Source of the DNA: an uncultured Collinsella sp.
GTDB taxonomy: Bacteria > Actinomycetota > Coriobacteriia > Coriobacteriales > Coriobacteriaceae
Direction: 5' to 3'
Length of the DNA stretch: 28,835 nucleotides
Assembly: GCA_900549195.1 (NCBI GenBank)
Contig: URNK01000002.1
Span: forward strand, 1-28,835
Notes under the pieces: model-generated
Told to the model about the DNA's origin: nothing
The model's database searches: none
Seen by the model: the letters and a program-made list of their open reading frames with translations, nothing else
Made by a program: the position numbers and the translations under genes
Part shown: in pieces, positions 14,717 to 23,705 of the stretch
Layout of the letters: the number at the start of each line of letters is the position of its first letter
Position numbering within the stretch: the stretch's first letter is position 1

Positions 14717-16201
14717 ATGAACACTATCCAGATCAATCCGGCCGATAACGTGATCGTCGCGCTGTCGCCGCTTGCCAAGGGCGCCGCCGTCGCGGTTCCC
14801 GGGGTGGGCGAGGTCGTTGCCGCGGAGGATATTCCGCAGGGCCACAAGATGGCCGTGCGTGCTATTGCGGCGGGGGAGGACGTCGTCAAGTACGGTCTTC
14901 CTATCGGCCACGTGACGGGCGACATCCAGCCCGGTCAGTGGCTTCATACGCATAACGTCAAGACCAACCTTTCGGGCGAGGTCGAGTACGTTTACAATCC
15001 GACGCATCCGGTCGTTGAGCCGGTTGAGCCCGAGACCTTTATGGGCTTCCGTCGTGCCGACGGCCGCGCCGCCACGCGCAACGAGCTGTGGATCATCCCC
15101 ACGGTCGGCTGCGTCAACGAGGTCGCACGTGCCATGTGCGAGCAGGCACAGGATCTGGTCGAGGGTTCGCTGGAGGGCGTTTACTATTTCCCGCATCCCT
15201 TTGGCTGCTCCCAGACCGGCGCCGACCACGCTCAGACACGCCGTCTGCTGGTGGCGCTCTCGCGTCACGCAAACGCTGCGGGTGTGCTGTTCCTGTCCCT
15301 TGGTTGCGAAAACTGCACGCACCAGCAGGTGCTCGACGAGCTCGGTGACTTCGATCACGAGCGCGTTCGCTTCCTCACCTGCCAGGATGTAGCCGACGAG
15401 CAGGTCGAGGGCCACAAGATTCTGTCTGAGCTGGCCGACCTGGCCAAGCAGGCCAAGCGTGAGCCCATTCCCGCCTCCGAGCTGGTCATTGGCCTTAAGT
15501 GCGGTGGCTCTGACGGTCTTTCGGGCATTACCGCCAACCCCACGATCGGTCGCGTGAGCGATATGGTCGTAGCCCGCGGTGGCACATCGGTGCTCACCGA
15601 GGTGCCCGAGATGTTTGGCGCGGAGAGCATTCTGCTCGATCGTTGCGAGAGCCAAGACGTCTTTAACGCGGCGGCCGACATGCTCAACGGCTTTAAGGAC
15701 TACTTTATCAGCCACGGCGAGGTCGTCTATGAGAACCCGAGCCCCGGCAACAAGGACGGCGGCATTACCACGCTCGAGGACAAGAGCTGCGGCTGCGTGC
15801 AAAAGGGCGGATCTGCCCCCATCGTCGACGTGCTGCCGTACGCCGGTCAGGCTACCAAGCATGGTCTGAACATGTTGTGCGGTCCGGGCAACGACATGGT
15901 ATCCACCACGGCCCTGACGGCTGCCGGCTGCCACGTGATCCTGTTCTCGACCGGCCGCGGCACGCCGTTTGGTGCGCCGGCGCCTACGCTCAAGGTGTTC
16001 ACCAACCAGCGCCTGTGCGACCACAAGGCCAACTGGATGGACTTTAACGCCGGTGTGGTGGCTACGGGCGAGCGTACGCTCGATGAGGCTGCCGGCGATC
16101 TGTATCAGCTGGTGCTGGACACGGCGAGCGGCAAGCTTACCAGCGCCGAGCGTCGCGGCTGTCACGAGATCAGCATCTGGAAGGACGGCGTCTGCCTGTA
16201 G
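14717..16201 (+). CDS. uxaA: Altronate dehydratase (UxaA)
   Basis: The 494-residue enzyme dehydrates altronate to 2-keto-3-deoxygluconate; family members need Fe2+. Residues about 5-80 form the SAF domain (VIVALSPLAKG ... GHVTGDIQPGQWLHTHN). The catalytic GD_AH part follows: GFRRADGRAATRNELWIIPTVGCVN, FPHPFGCSQTGADH, LGCENCTHQQVLD, GLKCGGSDGLSGITANP and a terminal TGRGTPFGAPAPTLKV segment. Length equals E. coli UxaA. It follows uxaB by 75 bp, with a weak ribosome site (AGGA), and ends at a strong terminator, closing the operon. Confidence 0.96.
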   Translation: MNTIQINPADNVIVALSPLAKGAAVAVPGVGEVVAAEDIPQGHKMAVRAIAAGEDVVKYGLPIGHVTGDIQPGQWLHTHNVKTNLSGEVEYVYNPTHPVVEPVEPETFMGFRRADGRAATRNELWIIPTVGCVNEVARAMCEQAQDLVEGSLEGVYYFPHPFGCSQTGADHAQTRRLLVALSRHANAAGVLFLSLGCENCTHQQVLDELGDFDHERVRFLTCQDVADEQVEGHKILSELADLAKQAKREPIPASELVIGLKCGGSDGLSGITANPTIGRVSDMVVARGGTSVLTEVPEMFGAESILLDRCESQDVFNAAADMLNGFKDYFISHGEVVYENPSPGNKDGGITTLEDKSCGCVQKGGSAPIVDVLPYAGQATKHGLNMLCGPGNDMVSTTALTAAGCHVILFSTGRGTPFGAPAPTLKVFTNQRLCDHKANWMDFNAGVVATGERTLDEAAGDLYQLVLDTASGKLTSAERRGCHEISIWKDGVCL

Positions 16202-16248
16202 CGATGACACGTTGAGCGCGTGATCGGGCAAGCTGTTGCAAAGACCGG

Positions 16249-16286
16249 ACGACCCCGCTGAGGACATTCTCGGCGGGGTCGTTTTT
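16249..16286 (+). terminator. Intrinsic terminator after uxaA
   Basis: ACGACCCCGCTGAG (16249-16262) pairs with CTCGGCGGGGTCGT (16269-16282) with one G-U pair; TTTTT follows. Confidence 0.93.
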
Positions 16287-16361
16287 CGTTTCTCGTTGCG
16301 TTGTCGTGCACGGCTTTTTTGGGGAAGGGCGCCCGGCACCTCCCTCATCTCCAGAGAACAA

Positions 16362-16371
16362 TGAACGTTCA
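16362..16371. promoter_or_regulatory. Distal operator upstream of the GPH transporter
   Basis: TGAACGTTCA is a perfect palindrome of the pectin-operator type, followed by CCT as in the other copies. Its centre lies exactly 120 bp upstream of the promoter-proximal operator. No promoter boxes accompany it, which suggests a role in DNA looping. Confidence 0.65.
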
Positions 16372-16438
16372 CCTAGTGGTTGCGTGGTGCTGAATCGACT
16401 TAATAATCAAAAATGCAGGGATCTTTTCATTTTCAGGT

Positions 16439-16466
16439 CCGTTCAACGGCAAAAAACGACCGTTCA
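16439..16466. promoter_or_regulatory. 21-bp-spaced CCGTT direct-repeat element (transporter copy)
   Basis: CCGTTCAACGG (16439-16449) is an 11-bp palindrome. CCGTTCAAGG starts at 16460, exactly 21 bp later, with an A6 run between. The centre is about 70 bp upstream of the predicted transcription start. Confidence 0.6.
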
Positions 16467-16480
16467 AGGATAATATACAA

Positions 16481-16492
16481 GTGAACGTTCAC
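16481..16492. promoter_or_regulatory. Transporter operator 1
   Basis: GTGAACGTTCAC, a perfect 12-bp palindrome followed by CTA. It contains the start of the predicted -35 hexamer. Confidence 0.8.
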
Positions 16493-16516
16493 CTATTATA
16501 AGCAATCGCGCATAAT
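16488..16516 (+). promoter_or_regulatory. Predicted promoter of the GPH transporter
   Basis: TTCACC (16488-16493) and CATAAT (16511-16516) are 17 bp apart. The layout copies the uxaC promoter: -35 inside operator 1, operator 2 just after the -10 box. Confidence 0.55.
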
Positions 16517-16519
16517 CTA

Positions 16520-16533
16520 GCTAAACGTTCACC
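16520..16533. promoter_or_regulatory. Transporter operator 2
   Basis: A CTAAACGTTCACCC site centred 40 bp after operator 1. The right half is intact (GTTCACC) and the left half is degenerate. It overlaps the predicted start. Confidence 0.6.
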
Positions 16534-16611
16534 CTGAACGGCATGCAGACAGACGTCGGTATGGACTCCAATGTCTTGTTCCAAGACAATCGAGAAAAGA
16601 GAGGGAGCTCG

Positions 16612-18171
16612 ATGACTAACAAGATCGGTAAAAAGCGCAAGATCACATTCTGGACGCGCTTGGGCTTTGGTATGGGCGGCATGCTCAACTCTGGTGCCCT
16701 GACCTTTACGCACAGCTACATGGTGCTGTTCCTGTCCACGGAGTGCGGTCTGTCCGCAGGCGAGGCTGCGCTGATCAGCTCGTTCGCCATCTATCTCAAC
16801 GCCATTCTGTGCCCGCTCATGGGCTTTGTGGCCGATAACTTCTACGCTACCAAGATCGGCCGTATCTTTGGCCGTCGCCGTTTCTGGATCTTGCTGGCAA
16901 TCCCGATGATGGTCGCCGAGCCGCTCATCTTTGTGGCTACGCCGTTTGGTTTCCCGTACTACTTTGTGCTGTACCTGATCTACAACGTCGCGTATACGTT
17001 CTGCACCGCCAACCTGTCGCCGCTTACCATCGAGATGACCGACGACTTCAAGGAGCGTACGTACCTCACCGGCTACAAGCATCTCTTTGGTAACGCCGCC
17101 GGCTTCCTGATGGCAGCACTCGTCGGCTTTGGCTTTGGCACCTTCGGCGAGACCAACCCGTTCAGCTACTTCATCATCGCTACGGTCAACGCTTCGGTCA
17201 TGGCAATCTCGCTGCTGTGCGTGTACCTGTCCACGTGGGAGCACACCCCCGAGGAGGTGGCTCAGGAGAAGATCGAGAGCGTCGGCGAGGGTATCAAGAA
17301 GTTCTTCATCGACGTTGTCTCTACCTTCCGCAACAAGTCCTTCCGCAAGGTCCTGTATGCACAGGTCTCCACGAAGCTCGCTGCTGCCTGCTGGTCTGCC
17401 TGCCTGTCCTTCTTCATCGTCTACTGCCTGCAGATTCCTAAGTCCTATGAGTCCGTGATGGAGATGCCCGGCAAGGTCGTCGCTATCGTCTGCACCGCCA
17501 TCTGGGTTGCCCTCATGGCCAAGAAGGGCTTCCACAAGTCTTGGTACCTGGCCAACGTCGGTTGCGCTGCGTGCATCATCGCCTACAACTACTTCGCCTT
17601 TGGTCAGATCAACGGCACCTCCACGGTCGCCATCGCCATGATTGCCTACCCCATCATCTTCGCCATCTGGAAGTTCTTCTACGTTGGTTTCCAGTACCTG
17701 CCCGATGTTCTGCTCAACTACATTCCCGATGTCGATGAGCTCATCACCCTGCGTCGTCGCGAGGGCATCTACAGCTCCGCTCAGCAGCTCTGCCAGCAGA
17801 TTGCTCAGGCTATCGCTGTAAACGCCTGGGCTATCGTCCTCGCTGCCTCCGGCTTCATTCAGACCGCTGGTAACAGCGACGCCGTGACCCAGCCCGCCAC
17901 CGTGCCTCTGTACATCTGCGGCTACATGCTTATCGGCTGCGCCGGCTTCTTCCTGCTCGCGGCTATCCTTGCCCGCGGCATCAAGATCGACAAGGAGCAG
18001 TGCGACATCCTTTGCGACGAGATCAAGCGCGTCAAGGAGGGTGGCAAGATGGCCGACGTCAAGCCTGAGGTCAAGGCTCTTTGCGAGGAGCTCTCCGGCT
18101 TTAAGTACGAGGACTGCTTTGCCCACAACAACGTTGGCTTCCAGGACGGTAGCGTAACTCCCGCCGAGTAA
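16612..18171 (+). CDS. GPH-family (MelB-like) sugar/uronide transporter
   Basis: The 519-residue membrane protein belongs to the major-facilitator GPH (glycoside-pentoside-hexuronide:cation symporter) family. It has about 12 helices; the loop GFVADNFYATKIGRIFGRRRFWIL (near residues 75-100) is the family's MGxxxDxxxxxxGRxRPW-like signature, with Asp and the basic cluster in place. The start at 16612 has GAGGGAG upstream; an in-frame ATG at 16543 has no ribosome site. Given its neighbours and shared operators with uxaC and GH105, import of galacturonate or oligogalacturonides is the likely role. A hydrophilic tail of about 55 residues ends the protein. A terminator follows. Confidence 0.9.
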   Translation: MTNKIGKKRKITFWTRLGFGMGGMLNSGALTFTHSYMVLFLSTECGLSAGEAALISSFAIYLNAILCPLMGFVADNFYATKIGRIFGRRRFWILLAIPMMVAEPLIFVATPFGFPYYFVLYLIYNVAYTFCTANLSPLTIEMTDDFKERTYLTGYKHLFGNAAGFLMAALVGFGFGTFGETNPFSYFIIATVNASVMAISLLCVYLSTWEHTPEEVAQEKIESVGEGIKKFFIDVVSTFRNKSFRKVLYAQVSTKLAAACWSACLSFFIVYCLQIPKSYESVMEMPGKVVAIVCTAIWVALMAKKGFHKSWYLANVGCAACIIAYNYFAFGQINGTSTVAIAMIAYPIIFAIWKFFYVGFQYLPDVLLNYIPDVDELITLRRREGIYSSAQQLCQQIAQAIAVNAWAIVLAASGFIQTAGNSDAVTQPATVPLYICGYMLIGCAGFFLLAAILARGIKIDKEQCDILCDEIKRVKEGGKMADVKPEVKALCEELSGFKYEDCFAHNNVGFQDGSVTPAE

Positions 18172-18194
18172 GGCCGACATATCGTCCAAATCAC

Positions 18195-18238
18195 AGGGCC
18201 GTGCCACCGGAATTCCGCCGGCAGGCACGGCCCTTTTT
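18195..18238 (+). terminator. Intrinsic terminator after the GPH transporter
   Basis: AGGGCCGTGCC (18195-18205) pairs perfectly with GGCACGGCCCT (18224-18234); TTTTT ends at 18238. The GH28 gene starts only 48 bp later, so it relies on read-through or on a promoter that I cannot recognise. Confidence 0.92.
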
Positions 18239-18286
18239 CAACAGCGTACAATTTGCCTTTAGAGCATCTTTTTGAGGGAGAAACCC

Positions 18287-19882
18287 ATGGAGACGAACGT
18301 TATCTGGCGCAACGCCCGCGCGGCCGTGATCGAGCTTGACGACGGCGGTTACTTTACCTGTGCCGATACGTGGGAGATCTTTGTCAACGACGAGCCCGCC
18401 GGTACCACGAATACGGTCGAGACCTATGTCGACGGCCTGACCCCCGGCAAGCGCAACCTGGTTCGTTTTGTTTGTGGCGAGCGTGAGCTGAGTGTGGGCG
18501 TTACCACGCCCGCGGAGCCCTTTACCATCAACGTTCGCGACTGCGGCGCCAAAGGCGATGCCGAGCACGATGACACCACCAATATCCAGGCTGCCATCAT
18601 GGCTTGCCCCAAGGGCGGGCGCGTGTTGATTCCCGCCGGTAACTACCGCATCAAGTCCCTCTTCCTTAAGAGCAATATCAACATCGAGCTTGCGGAGGGC
18701 GCGGTGCTGCTGGCCCGTCACGACCGCGCGGCGCTTGCCTACATTCCGGGCACGGTCACGGGTGACAAGGGCACCGGGTATGCCGGCACCGATATGCTGC
18801 CCCTGGGCCGCTGGGAGGGCGAGAGCTTTTCGACCTACTGTTCGACCTTTACGGGTCTGAGCGTGCACGACGTGTGCATCTATGGCCGCGGCGCCATCGA
18901 CGGTCAGACCGATTTTGCCGAGGATAACTGGTGGAACAAGGACTTTAAGAATATCTTCCGCCCCGAGGAGGGCCGCGAGGTCGCCCGCCCGCGCATGATC
19001 TTCCTGTCCGAGTGCGAAAACGTGAGCCTTGCCGGCTTTACCGTCCGCAACAGCCCGGCGTGGAATATCCATCCCATTCTGTGCGAACATGTCGATGCCC
19101 TGTGCCTGTCCATCGAGGGTCCCAAGAACTCCCACAACACCGACGGTTTCGATCCCGAGAGCTGCGGCTTTGTTCGCATCCTGGGTTGCCAGTTCTCGGT
19201 GGGCGATGACTGTATCGCCATCAAGAGCGGCAAACTGGGCATTGAGTCCGAGCTTCGTCCCGCCACGCACGACGTGTTGATCTCGCACTGCTACATGCAC
19301 GACGGCCATGGCGCCGTGGTGCTGGGATCCGAGGCAGCCGGCGGCATCAAGGACCTCACCGTGAGCAAGTGTCTCTTTGAGCGCACCGACCGAGGCCTGC
19401 GCGTCAAGACCCGCCGCGGTCGCGGCAAGGACGCCGTCAACGAGGGCATCACCTTTGAGTACATTCGCATGGACGAGGTGCTCACGCCTTTCGTGGTTAA
19501 TTCCTTCTACTTCTGCGACAAGGACGGCAAGACCGACTACGTTCAGAGCCGCGAGGCACTACCCGTCGACGACCGTACACCCGGCTTCGGCACTACGACG
19601 TTCCGCGATATCGAAGCCACCAACTGCCACGCTGCCGCCGCCTACATCACGGGCTTGCCCGAGAGTAAGGTGACGCGCCTGACGTTTGAGGATGTCCATG
19701 TGACCTTTGCCGCCGATGCTGAACCCTTTGTGCCGGCCATGGCCTGCGGCGTGGAGCCCATGGTGCGCCAGGGCATCATCGCGCAGAACGTGAAAGTCCT
19801 CGACCTGCAAAACGTGGTGATTGAGGGTCAGGACGGCGAGGAGCTGCAGCTCCAGAACGTCGACAAGGTCGACCGTTCCTAA
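18287..19882 (+). CDS. Glycoside hydrolase family 28, (exo-)polygalacturonase
   Basis: The 531-residue protein hydrolyses alpha-1,4 galacturonosyl bonds. After an N-terminal beta-sandwich-like region of about 80 residues, the right-handed beta-helix begins at INVRDCGAKGDAEHDDTTNIQAAI. GH28 catalytic signatures are complete: NTDGFD (D286), GDDCIAIKSG (D307, D308), GHGAVVLGSE (H341) and RVK (R372-K374). There is no signal peptide, so it acts in the cytoplasm on imported oligomers, which fits an exo-acting or oligomer-specific enzyme. The ATG at 18287 follows GAGGGAG; a TTG at 18272 lies upstream of that site and is rejected. Linkage specificity (galacturonan or rhamnogalacturonan) is not settled by these motifs. 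Confidence 0.94.
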   Translation: METNVIWRNARAAVIELDDGGYFTCADTWEIFVNDEPAGTTNTVETYVDGLTPGKRNLVRFVCGERELSVGVTTPAEPFTINVRDCGAKGDAEHDDTTNIQAAIMACPKGGRVLIPAGNYRIKSLFLKSNINIELAEGAVLLARHDRAALAYIPGTVTGDKGTGYAGTDMLPLGRWEGESFSTYCSTFTGLSVHDVCIYGRGAIDGQTDFAEDNWWNKDFKNIFRPEEGREVARPRMIFLSECENVSLAGFTVRNSPAWNIHPILCEHVDALCLSIEGPKNSHNTDGFDPESCGFVRILGCQFSVGDDCIAIKSGKLGIESELRPATHDVLISHCYMHDGHGAVVLGSEAAGGIKDLTVSKCLFERTDRGLRVKTRRGRGKDAVNEGITFEYIRMDEVLTPFVVNSFYFCDKDGKTDYVQSREALPVDDRTPGFGTTTFRDIEATNCHAAAAYITGLPESKVTRLTFEDVHVTFAADAEPFVPAMACGVEPMVRQGIIAQNVKVLDLQNVVIEGQDGEELQLQNVDKVDRS

Positions 19883-19899
19883 CTCGGGTTGATGGCCAG

Positions 19900-19935
19900 G
19901 GCTGCATTGTCGGATAGATCGGCAATGCAGCCTTT
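19900..19935 (+). terminator. Weak terminator candidate after GH28
   Basis: GGCTGCATTG (19900-19909) pairs perfectly with CAATGCAGCC (19923-19932), 13-nt loop, followed by only TTT. It may attenuate transcription into the esterase genes. Confidence 0.55.
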
Positions 19936-19986
19936 ATGCGATACGGCCGTGTGCGCTGCGCTGCGCATCATGGTGAAAGGGAATGC

Positions 19987-20796
19987 ATGCTCAATAAAAC
20001 GATTCCTGTCGGGGTCGATGGCTCGTCTGCCACGATTACGTCTTATGTGTTTGCCCCGACCGAAGATGCTTATGCTTTAAAACCGCTGCCTGCAGTTGTG
20101 GTCGTGCCAGGAGGCGGCTACGACCATGTTTCGCCGCGCGAAGGCGAGCCGGTAGCGCTCCGTTTGCTGGCAATGGGCTACCAAGCGTTTGTGTTGAACT
20201 ACTCGGTTGCTCCGGCTGTCTATCCGCTGGCATTGCAAGAACTCGCGCGAGCGGTCGATACCGTTCGAAGCCATGCGACGGAGTTTTGCGTCGATCCCAA
20301 TCGAATTACGGTCATGGGTTTTTCGGCGGGTGGACACCTGGTTGGCTTGCTCGGGGCGCTTTGGGACAAACCTTGGCTTGCAGAGTCGATTGCGACATCG
20401 CCTGAGTCGATTCGGCCTGACGCACTTTGCTTGGGCTATCCGGTCGTAAGCTCGGGGGCCTATGCCCATCGTGGCTCGTTTGAACACCTAACGGGTGCCG
20501 ATGACGTTTTGGCCCAAAAGTTGTCGATCGAGAACATGGTGGGCGAAGGCTTTCCCCGTACGTTCTTATGGCATACCGCCGAGGATGCATCGGTGCCAGT
20601 CCAAAATAGCCTTTTGCTTGCGCAGGCGCTTGCCGATCACGGGATTGGCTTTAGCTTACATATTTTTCCGCACGGAAAGCACGGAGCATCGCTTGCCACG
20701 GCCCAAACGGCATTTAAGGGTTGCGCCGAGCATATTCAGCCACAGGTTCAGGGCTGGCCTGAGCAGTTTGCCGCCTGGGAGCGTGATGGACGATGA
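19987..20796 (+). CDS. Alpha/beta-hydrolase, probable carbohydrate acetylesterase
   Basis: The 269-residue cytoplasmic protein has an alpha/beta-hydrolase fold of the acetylesterase type. VVVPGGGYDHVSPREGEP (near residue 40) forms the oxyanion region, GFSAGGH gives the nucleophile S113, and D200 (in AEDASVP) with H229 or H232 (HGKHG) completes the triad. Enzymes of this shape often remove acetyl groups from plant polysaccharides; acting on acetylated galacturonides is inferred from the locus. The start at 19987 follows AAAGGGA. The gene ends in an ATGA overlap with the next one, so the two are translationally coupled. Codon use is slightly less biased than in uxaCBA. Confidence 0.85.
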   Translation: MLNKTIPVGVDGSSATITSYVFAPTEDAYALKPLPAVVVVPGGGYDHVSPREGEPVALRLLAMGYQAFVLNYSVAPAVYPLALQELARAVDTVRSHATEFCVDPNRITVMGFSAGGHLVGLLGALWDKPWLAESIATSPESIRPDALCLGYPVVSSGAYAHRGSFEHLTGADDVLAQKLSIENMVGEGFPRTFLWHTAEDASVPVQNSLLLAQALADHGIGFSLHIFPHGKHGASLATAQTAFKGCAEHIQPQVQGWPEQFAAWERDGR

Positions 20797-22955
20797 ACGA
20801 AAGCATCTATGAGCTGCGTGTTTCGAGAGCTGCGTCAGGAGCGTATCCAACGATTTCTGATGCCTTGGCGGCAACCGATCAACTCTATCCGGACGCCGAG
20901 CAGGCGGTGACGATCCATATTGATCCGGGTGAGTACCGCGAGCGGGTCGAGATCCATCGGCCGCATGTGACGTTGGCGGGCGAGACGGCTGACAGCGTGC
21001 GCATCGTGGGCAGCCTGGGTGCCAAGATGCCCTCGGAGGACGGCTCGGGTGTCGACGGTACGCTCGGCACGTTTAGGACCTATACCGTTTTAGTCGATGC
21101 CGACGACGTGCGGCTCGAGAGCCTCACGATCGTCAACGACGCCGGGGGTGGTCGCGAGGTGGGACAGGCGATTGCCCTGTACGCCGACGGCGACCGTTTG
21201 GTGGTCGACGCCTGTTGTATTACGGGACGCCAGGACACGCTGTTTTTGGGCCCGTTGCCCCCGCGCGAAGTAAAACCGGGCGGGTTTATGGGGCCCAAGC
21301 AGTTTGCGCCGCGCCGGGTGGGCCGTCAGTATTTCCGACGCTGCCGGATTGAGGGCGATGTCGACTTTATCTTTGGCGGCGCGCGTGCCTATTTTGAGGG
21401 ATGTGAGATTCGCTCACTCAACCGCGATATGGACGTGAACGGTTACGTGACGGCGGCATCGACGCCCGAGGGAGAGCCGTACGGCTTCGTGTTCCACGGC
21501 TGTTCGTTTACGGCTCCGGATGACGTGGCGCCGGATTCGGTCTACCTGGGCCGTCCTTGGCGCGAGTGGGCGCAAACCGTGCTGATCGATTGCTGGCTGG
21601 GGCAACACATCAAGCGCGAAGGTTGGTGGGACTGGAATAAGCCGGCGGCGCACGAGAGGGCGCGCTATGTTGGCACAAGTCTACATGGCCCGGCGGGTGA
21701 TGCTGCTGGCTGGGCGCCGTGGACGCGCGAACTCGATGCGACGGCCGCTGCCCGGTACGCTCGCGAGCAGGTGCTTGCCGGTGCGGACGGCTGGGACCCC
21801 GAGGGCGGCGATGGTGATGCGGTGGAGACCGCCAGTCTTTCCGATAGCGGCCGCACAGTGCATATCGACATCTATTACGAAGACGAACCGGCGTTTCGCG
21901 ACCGTCTTAAGCGCGAGGGGCGTTCCGCCGCGTTTAAGGGCGCGATGCCCGGTGACTTTGAGGCATGGCAAATTGCGACGAGGGATCGGCTGTTTGACCT
22001 GCTGGGCTTATCGATTATGGATCGCGCGCCAATCGAGGTGCGCGAGCTCGATCGAGTGCAGATTGCTGGCGGTATCGTGCGCACCCATGCGATGTTGCAG
22101 GTGGAGCGCGACGTTTGGATGCCGTTCTACCTACTGGAGCCGCAGGCGCCCAAGCTCGATGCGCACGGCTGCAAGCGCTGCTATATCTGCCCGCATGGCC
22201 ACCAGGGCGCAGGCGCCGCAAGTGTTGCGGGCGTAACGGGCGTGCCGGCGGTCGACGATGCCGTACGCAAGTTTAACTACGACTACGGCCTGCGTCTAGC
22301 GCGCATGGGCTATGTGACCGTCTGCCCCGATGCACGTGGCTGGGGGAGCCGTCGCGACTGGAAAGGCCAGGGCGACGACGAGAACAGTTATCTGCGCGGG
22401 ACCTGCCTAAACCAGGCGCGCATGGCGGAGCCGCTGGGCCTTACGGTTGCAGGTCTCAACGCCTGGGACAACATGCGTCTGATCGATTACCTGGAGGCGC
22501 GCGGCGACATTGCCATGGACGACCTGGGCTGCTTTGGCTTTTCGGGCGGCGGATACATGACGTTGTACCTGGCGGCGCTCGACCCACGCGTGCGCAAGGC
22601 GTTTGTCTCGGGCTATCTGTACGGTGTCGACGATTCGCTGCTGCACCTCAACGGTAACTGCAGCTGCAACTATGTGCCGGGACTGTGGCGCCTGCTCGAT
22701 ATGGGCGATATCGCGTCGCTCATTGCACCACGCCCGCTGCTGGTGCAGAGTTGCGAGGGTGATCATCTCAACGGCGCCCGCGGACTTGCGAATGTTGATG
22801 AGCAGCTCTCCATCGTTCGGGACGCCTATGGCCTCGTGGGACATGCCGACGACCTGTTGCACGAGGTTTGCCCGGGCGGACACCATCTGGGCGTTGCGTA
22901 CCTTGCCGAGGATATCGAATGGCTTGACGGGCATGCTGCCAGGGCCCGTTCCTAG
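20793..22955 (+). CDS. Fusion: pectin methylesterase (CE8) + alpha/beta hydrolase
   Basis: The 720-residue protein joins two esterases. Residues about 5-330 are a CE8 pectinesterase beta-helix: AYPTISDAL at the start, GRQDTLF (Q147, D148), GDVDFIFGGARAYFEGCEI (D191) and YLGRPWREW (R254, W256). These match the catalytic Gln, two Asp, Arg and Trp of Erwinia PemA, with the extra loop between the two Asp motifs seen in some bacterial enzymes. Residues about 380-720 are an alpha/beta hydrolase: YICPHGHQGAG, DARGWGSRRDW, GFSGGGYMTLYLAALDPRV (S584) and GGHHLG (H697/H698). It resembles dienelactone-hydrolase or acetylxylan-esterase-like proteins. No signal peptide is present. It would remove methyl and perhaps acetyl esters from imported oligogalacturonides. 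Confidence 0.9.
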   Translation: MNESIYELRVSRAASGAYPTISDALAATDQLYPDAEQAVTIHIDPGEYRERVEIHRPHVTLAGETADSVRIVGSLGAKMPSEDGSGVDGTLGTFRTYTVLVDADDVRLESLTIVNDAGGGREVGQAIALYADGDRLVVDACCITGRQDTLFLGPLPPREVKPGGFMGPKQFAPRRVGRQYFRRCRIEGDVDFIFGGARAYFEGCEIRSLNRDMDVNGYVTAASTPEGEPYGFVFHGCSFTAPDDVAPDSVYLGRPWREWAQTVLIDCWLGQHIKREGWWDWNKPAAHERARYVGTSLHGPAGDAAGWAPWTRELDATAAARYAREQVLAGADGWDPEGGDGDAVETASLSDSGRTVHIDIYYEDEPAFRDRLKREGRSAAFKGAMPGDFEAWQIATRDRLFDLLGLSIMDRAPIEVRELDRVQIAGGIVRTHAMLQVERDVWMPFYLLEPQAPKLDAHGCKRCYICPHGHQGAGAASVAGVTGVPAVDDAVRKFNYDYGLRLARMGYVTVCPDARGWGSRRDWKGQGDDENSYLRGTCLNQARMAEPLGLTVAGLNAWDNMRLIDYLEARGDIAMDDLGCFGFSGGGYMTLYLAALDPRVRKAFVSGYLYGVDDSLLHLNGNCSCNYVPGLWRLLDMGDIASLIAPRPLLVQSCEGDHLNGARGLANVDEQLSIVRDAYGLVGHADDLLHEVCPGGHHLGVAYLAEDIEWLDGHAARARS

Positions 22956-23033
22956 GTCGTGGGCGTTGTTGCGGGCAAACGGTAATGACTGATGAGGCCA
23001 AAGGCCGCCGTGTGGGCGGGAAGGAGTATAAAT

Positions 23034-23705
23034 ATGAAACCGACGAAGACCTTGAGCGAGTCGACCATCTGCTGTTTTGGTGATTCGACCACGTGGGGCG
23101 ACAATGGATGCGGCGCGGGCGGCAACGACATCTCCTGGACTTCGCATCTAGGAGCGCTGCTGGGTGGCGCAACTATCGAGAATTACGGCATCAAGGGATC
23201 GCGCATCGCCGTCAAGGCCGACCGTACCGATTCGTTTGTCGAGCGCTTGGACGGCATCGATCACGCGGCAGATGTCTACGTCGTCTTTGGCGGCGTCAAC
23301 GACTTTAGCCGTAACGTGCCGCTGGGAGAGCTGGGCAGCACGGACGTGCATGAGTTCTACGGTGCGCTCGACTACCTGATTCGCGCTATCACGGCGCGTT
23401 CGCCTCAGGCAAAGCTGGTGTTTATGACGCCGTGCAAGACCAGCGGTAAACACGAGAAGGATATCCCGGCGAGCGATGAGCTCAACCATCTGGGCCTGAC
23501 GCAGGTCGCCTACGTAAAGGCGATGCTGGAGGTCTGCGACTGCTACTCCGTGCCGGTGATCGACCTGTATGCGCAAAGCGGCATCAGCCCGTTTTTGCCG
23601 GAGCACCGCGAGCTCTACATGCCGGACGGTCTGCATTACAGCCCTTCCGGCTATGAGCGCCTGGCGCATCGCATCGCTGCGGGCCTCACCTCCGTTTGCC
23701 GCTAA
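23034..23705 (+). CDS. SGNH/GDSL-family esterase
   Basis: The 223-residue protein has all four SGNH blocks: FGDSTTWGD (nucleophile S18), NYGIKGSRI (G55), GGVND (N89) and MPDGLHYS (D198, H201). Such proteins deacetylate polysaccharides, including rhamnogalacturonan in the CE12 family; a deacetylase role here is inferred from context. Residue four of block I is Thr (GDST) rather than Leu, a common variant. There is no signal peptide. The ATG at 23034 follows AAGGAG, 78 bp after the fusion gene. The final codons overlap the CCGTT element of the next promoter. Confidence 0.9.
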   Translation: MKPTKTLSESTICCFGDSTTWGDNGCGAGGNDISWTSHLGALLGGATIENYGIKGSRIAVKADRTDSFVERLDGIDHAADVYVVFGGVNDFSRNVPLGELGSTDVHEFYGALDYLIRAITARSPQAKLVFMTPCKTSGKHEKDIPASDELNHLGLTQVAYVKAMLEVCDCYSVPVIDLYAQSGISPFLPEHRELYMPDGLHYSPSGYERLAHRIAAGLTSVCR

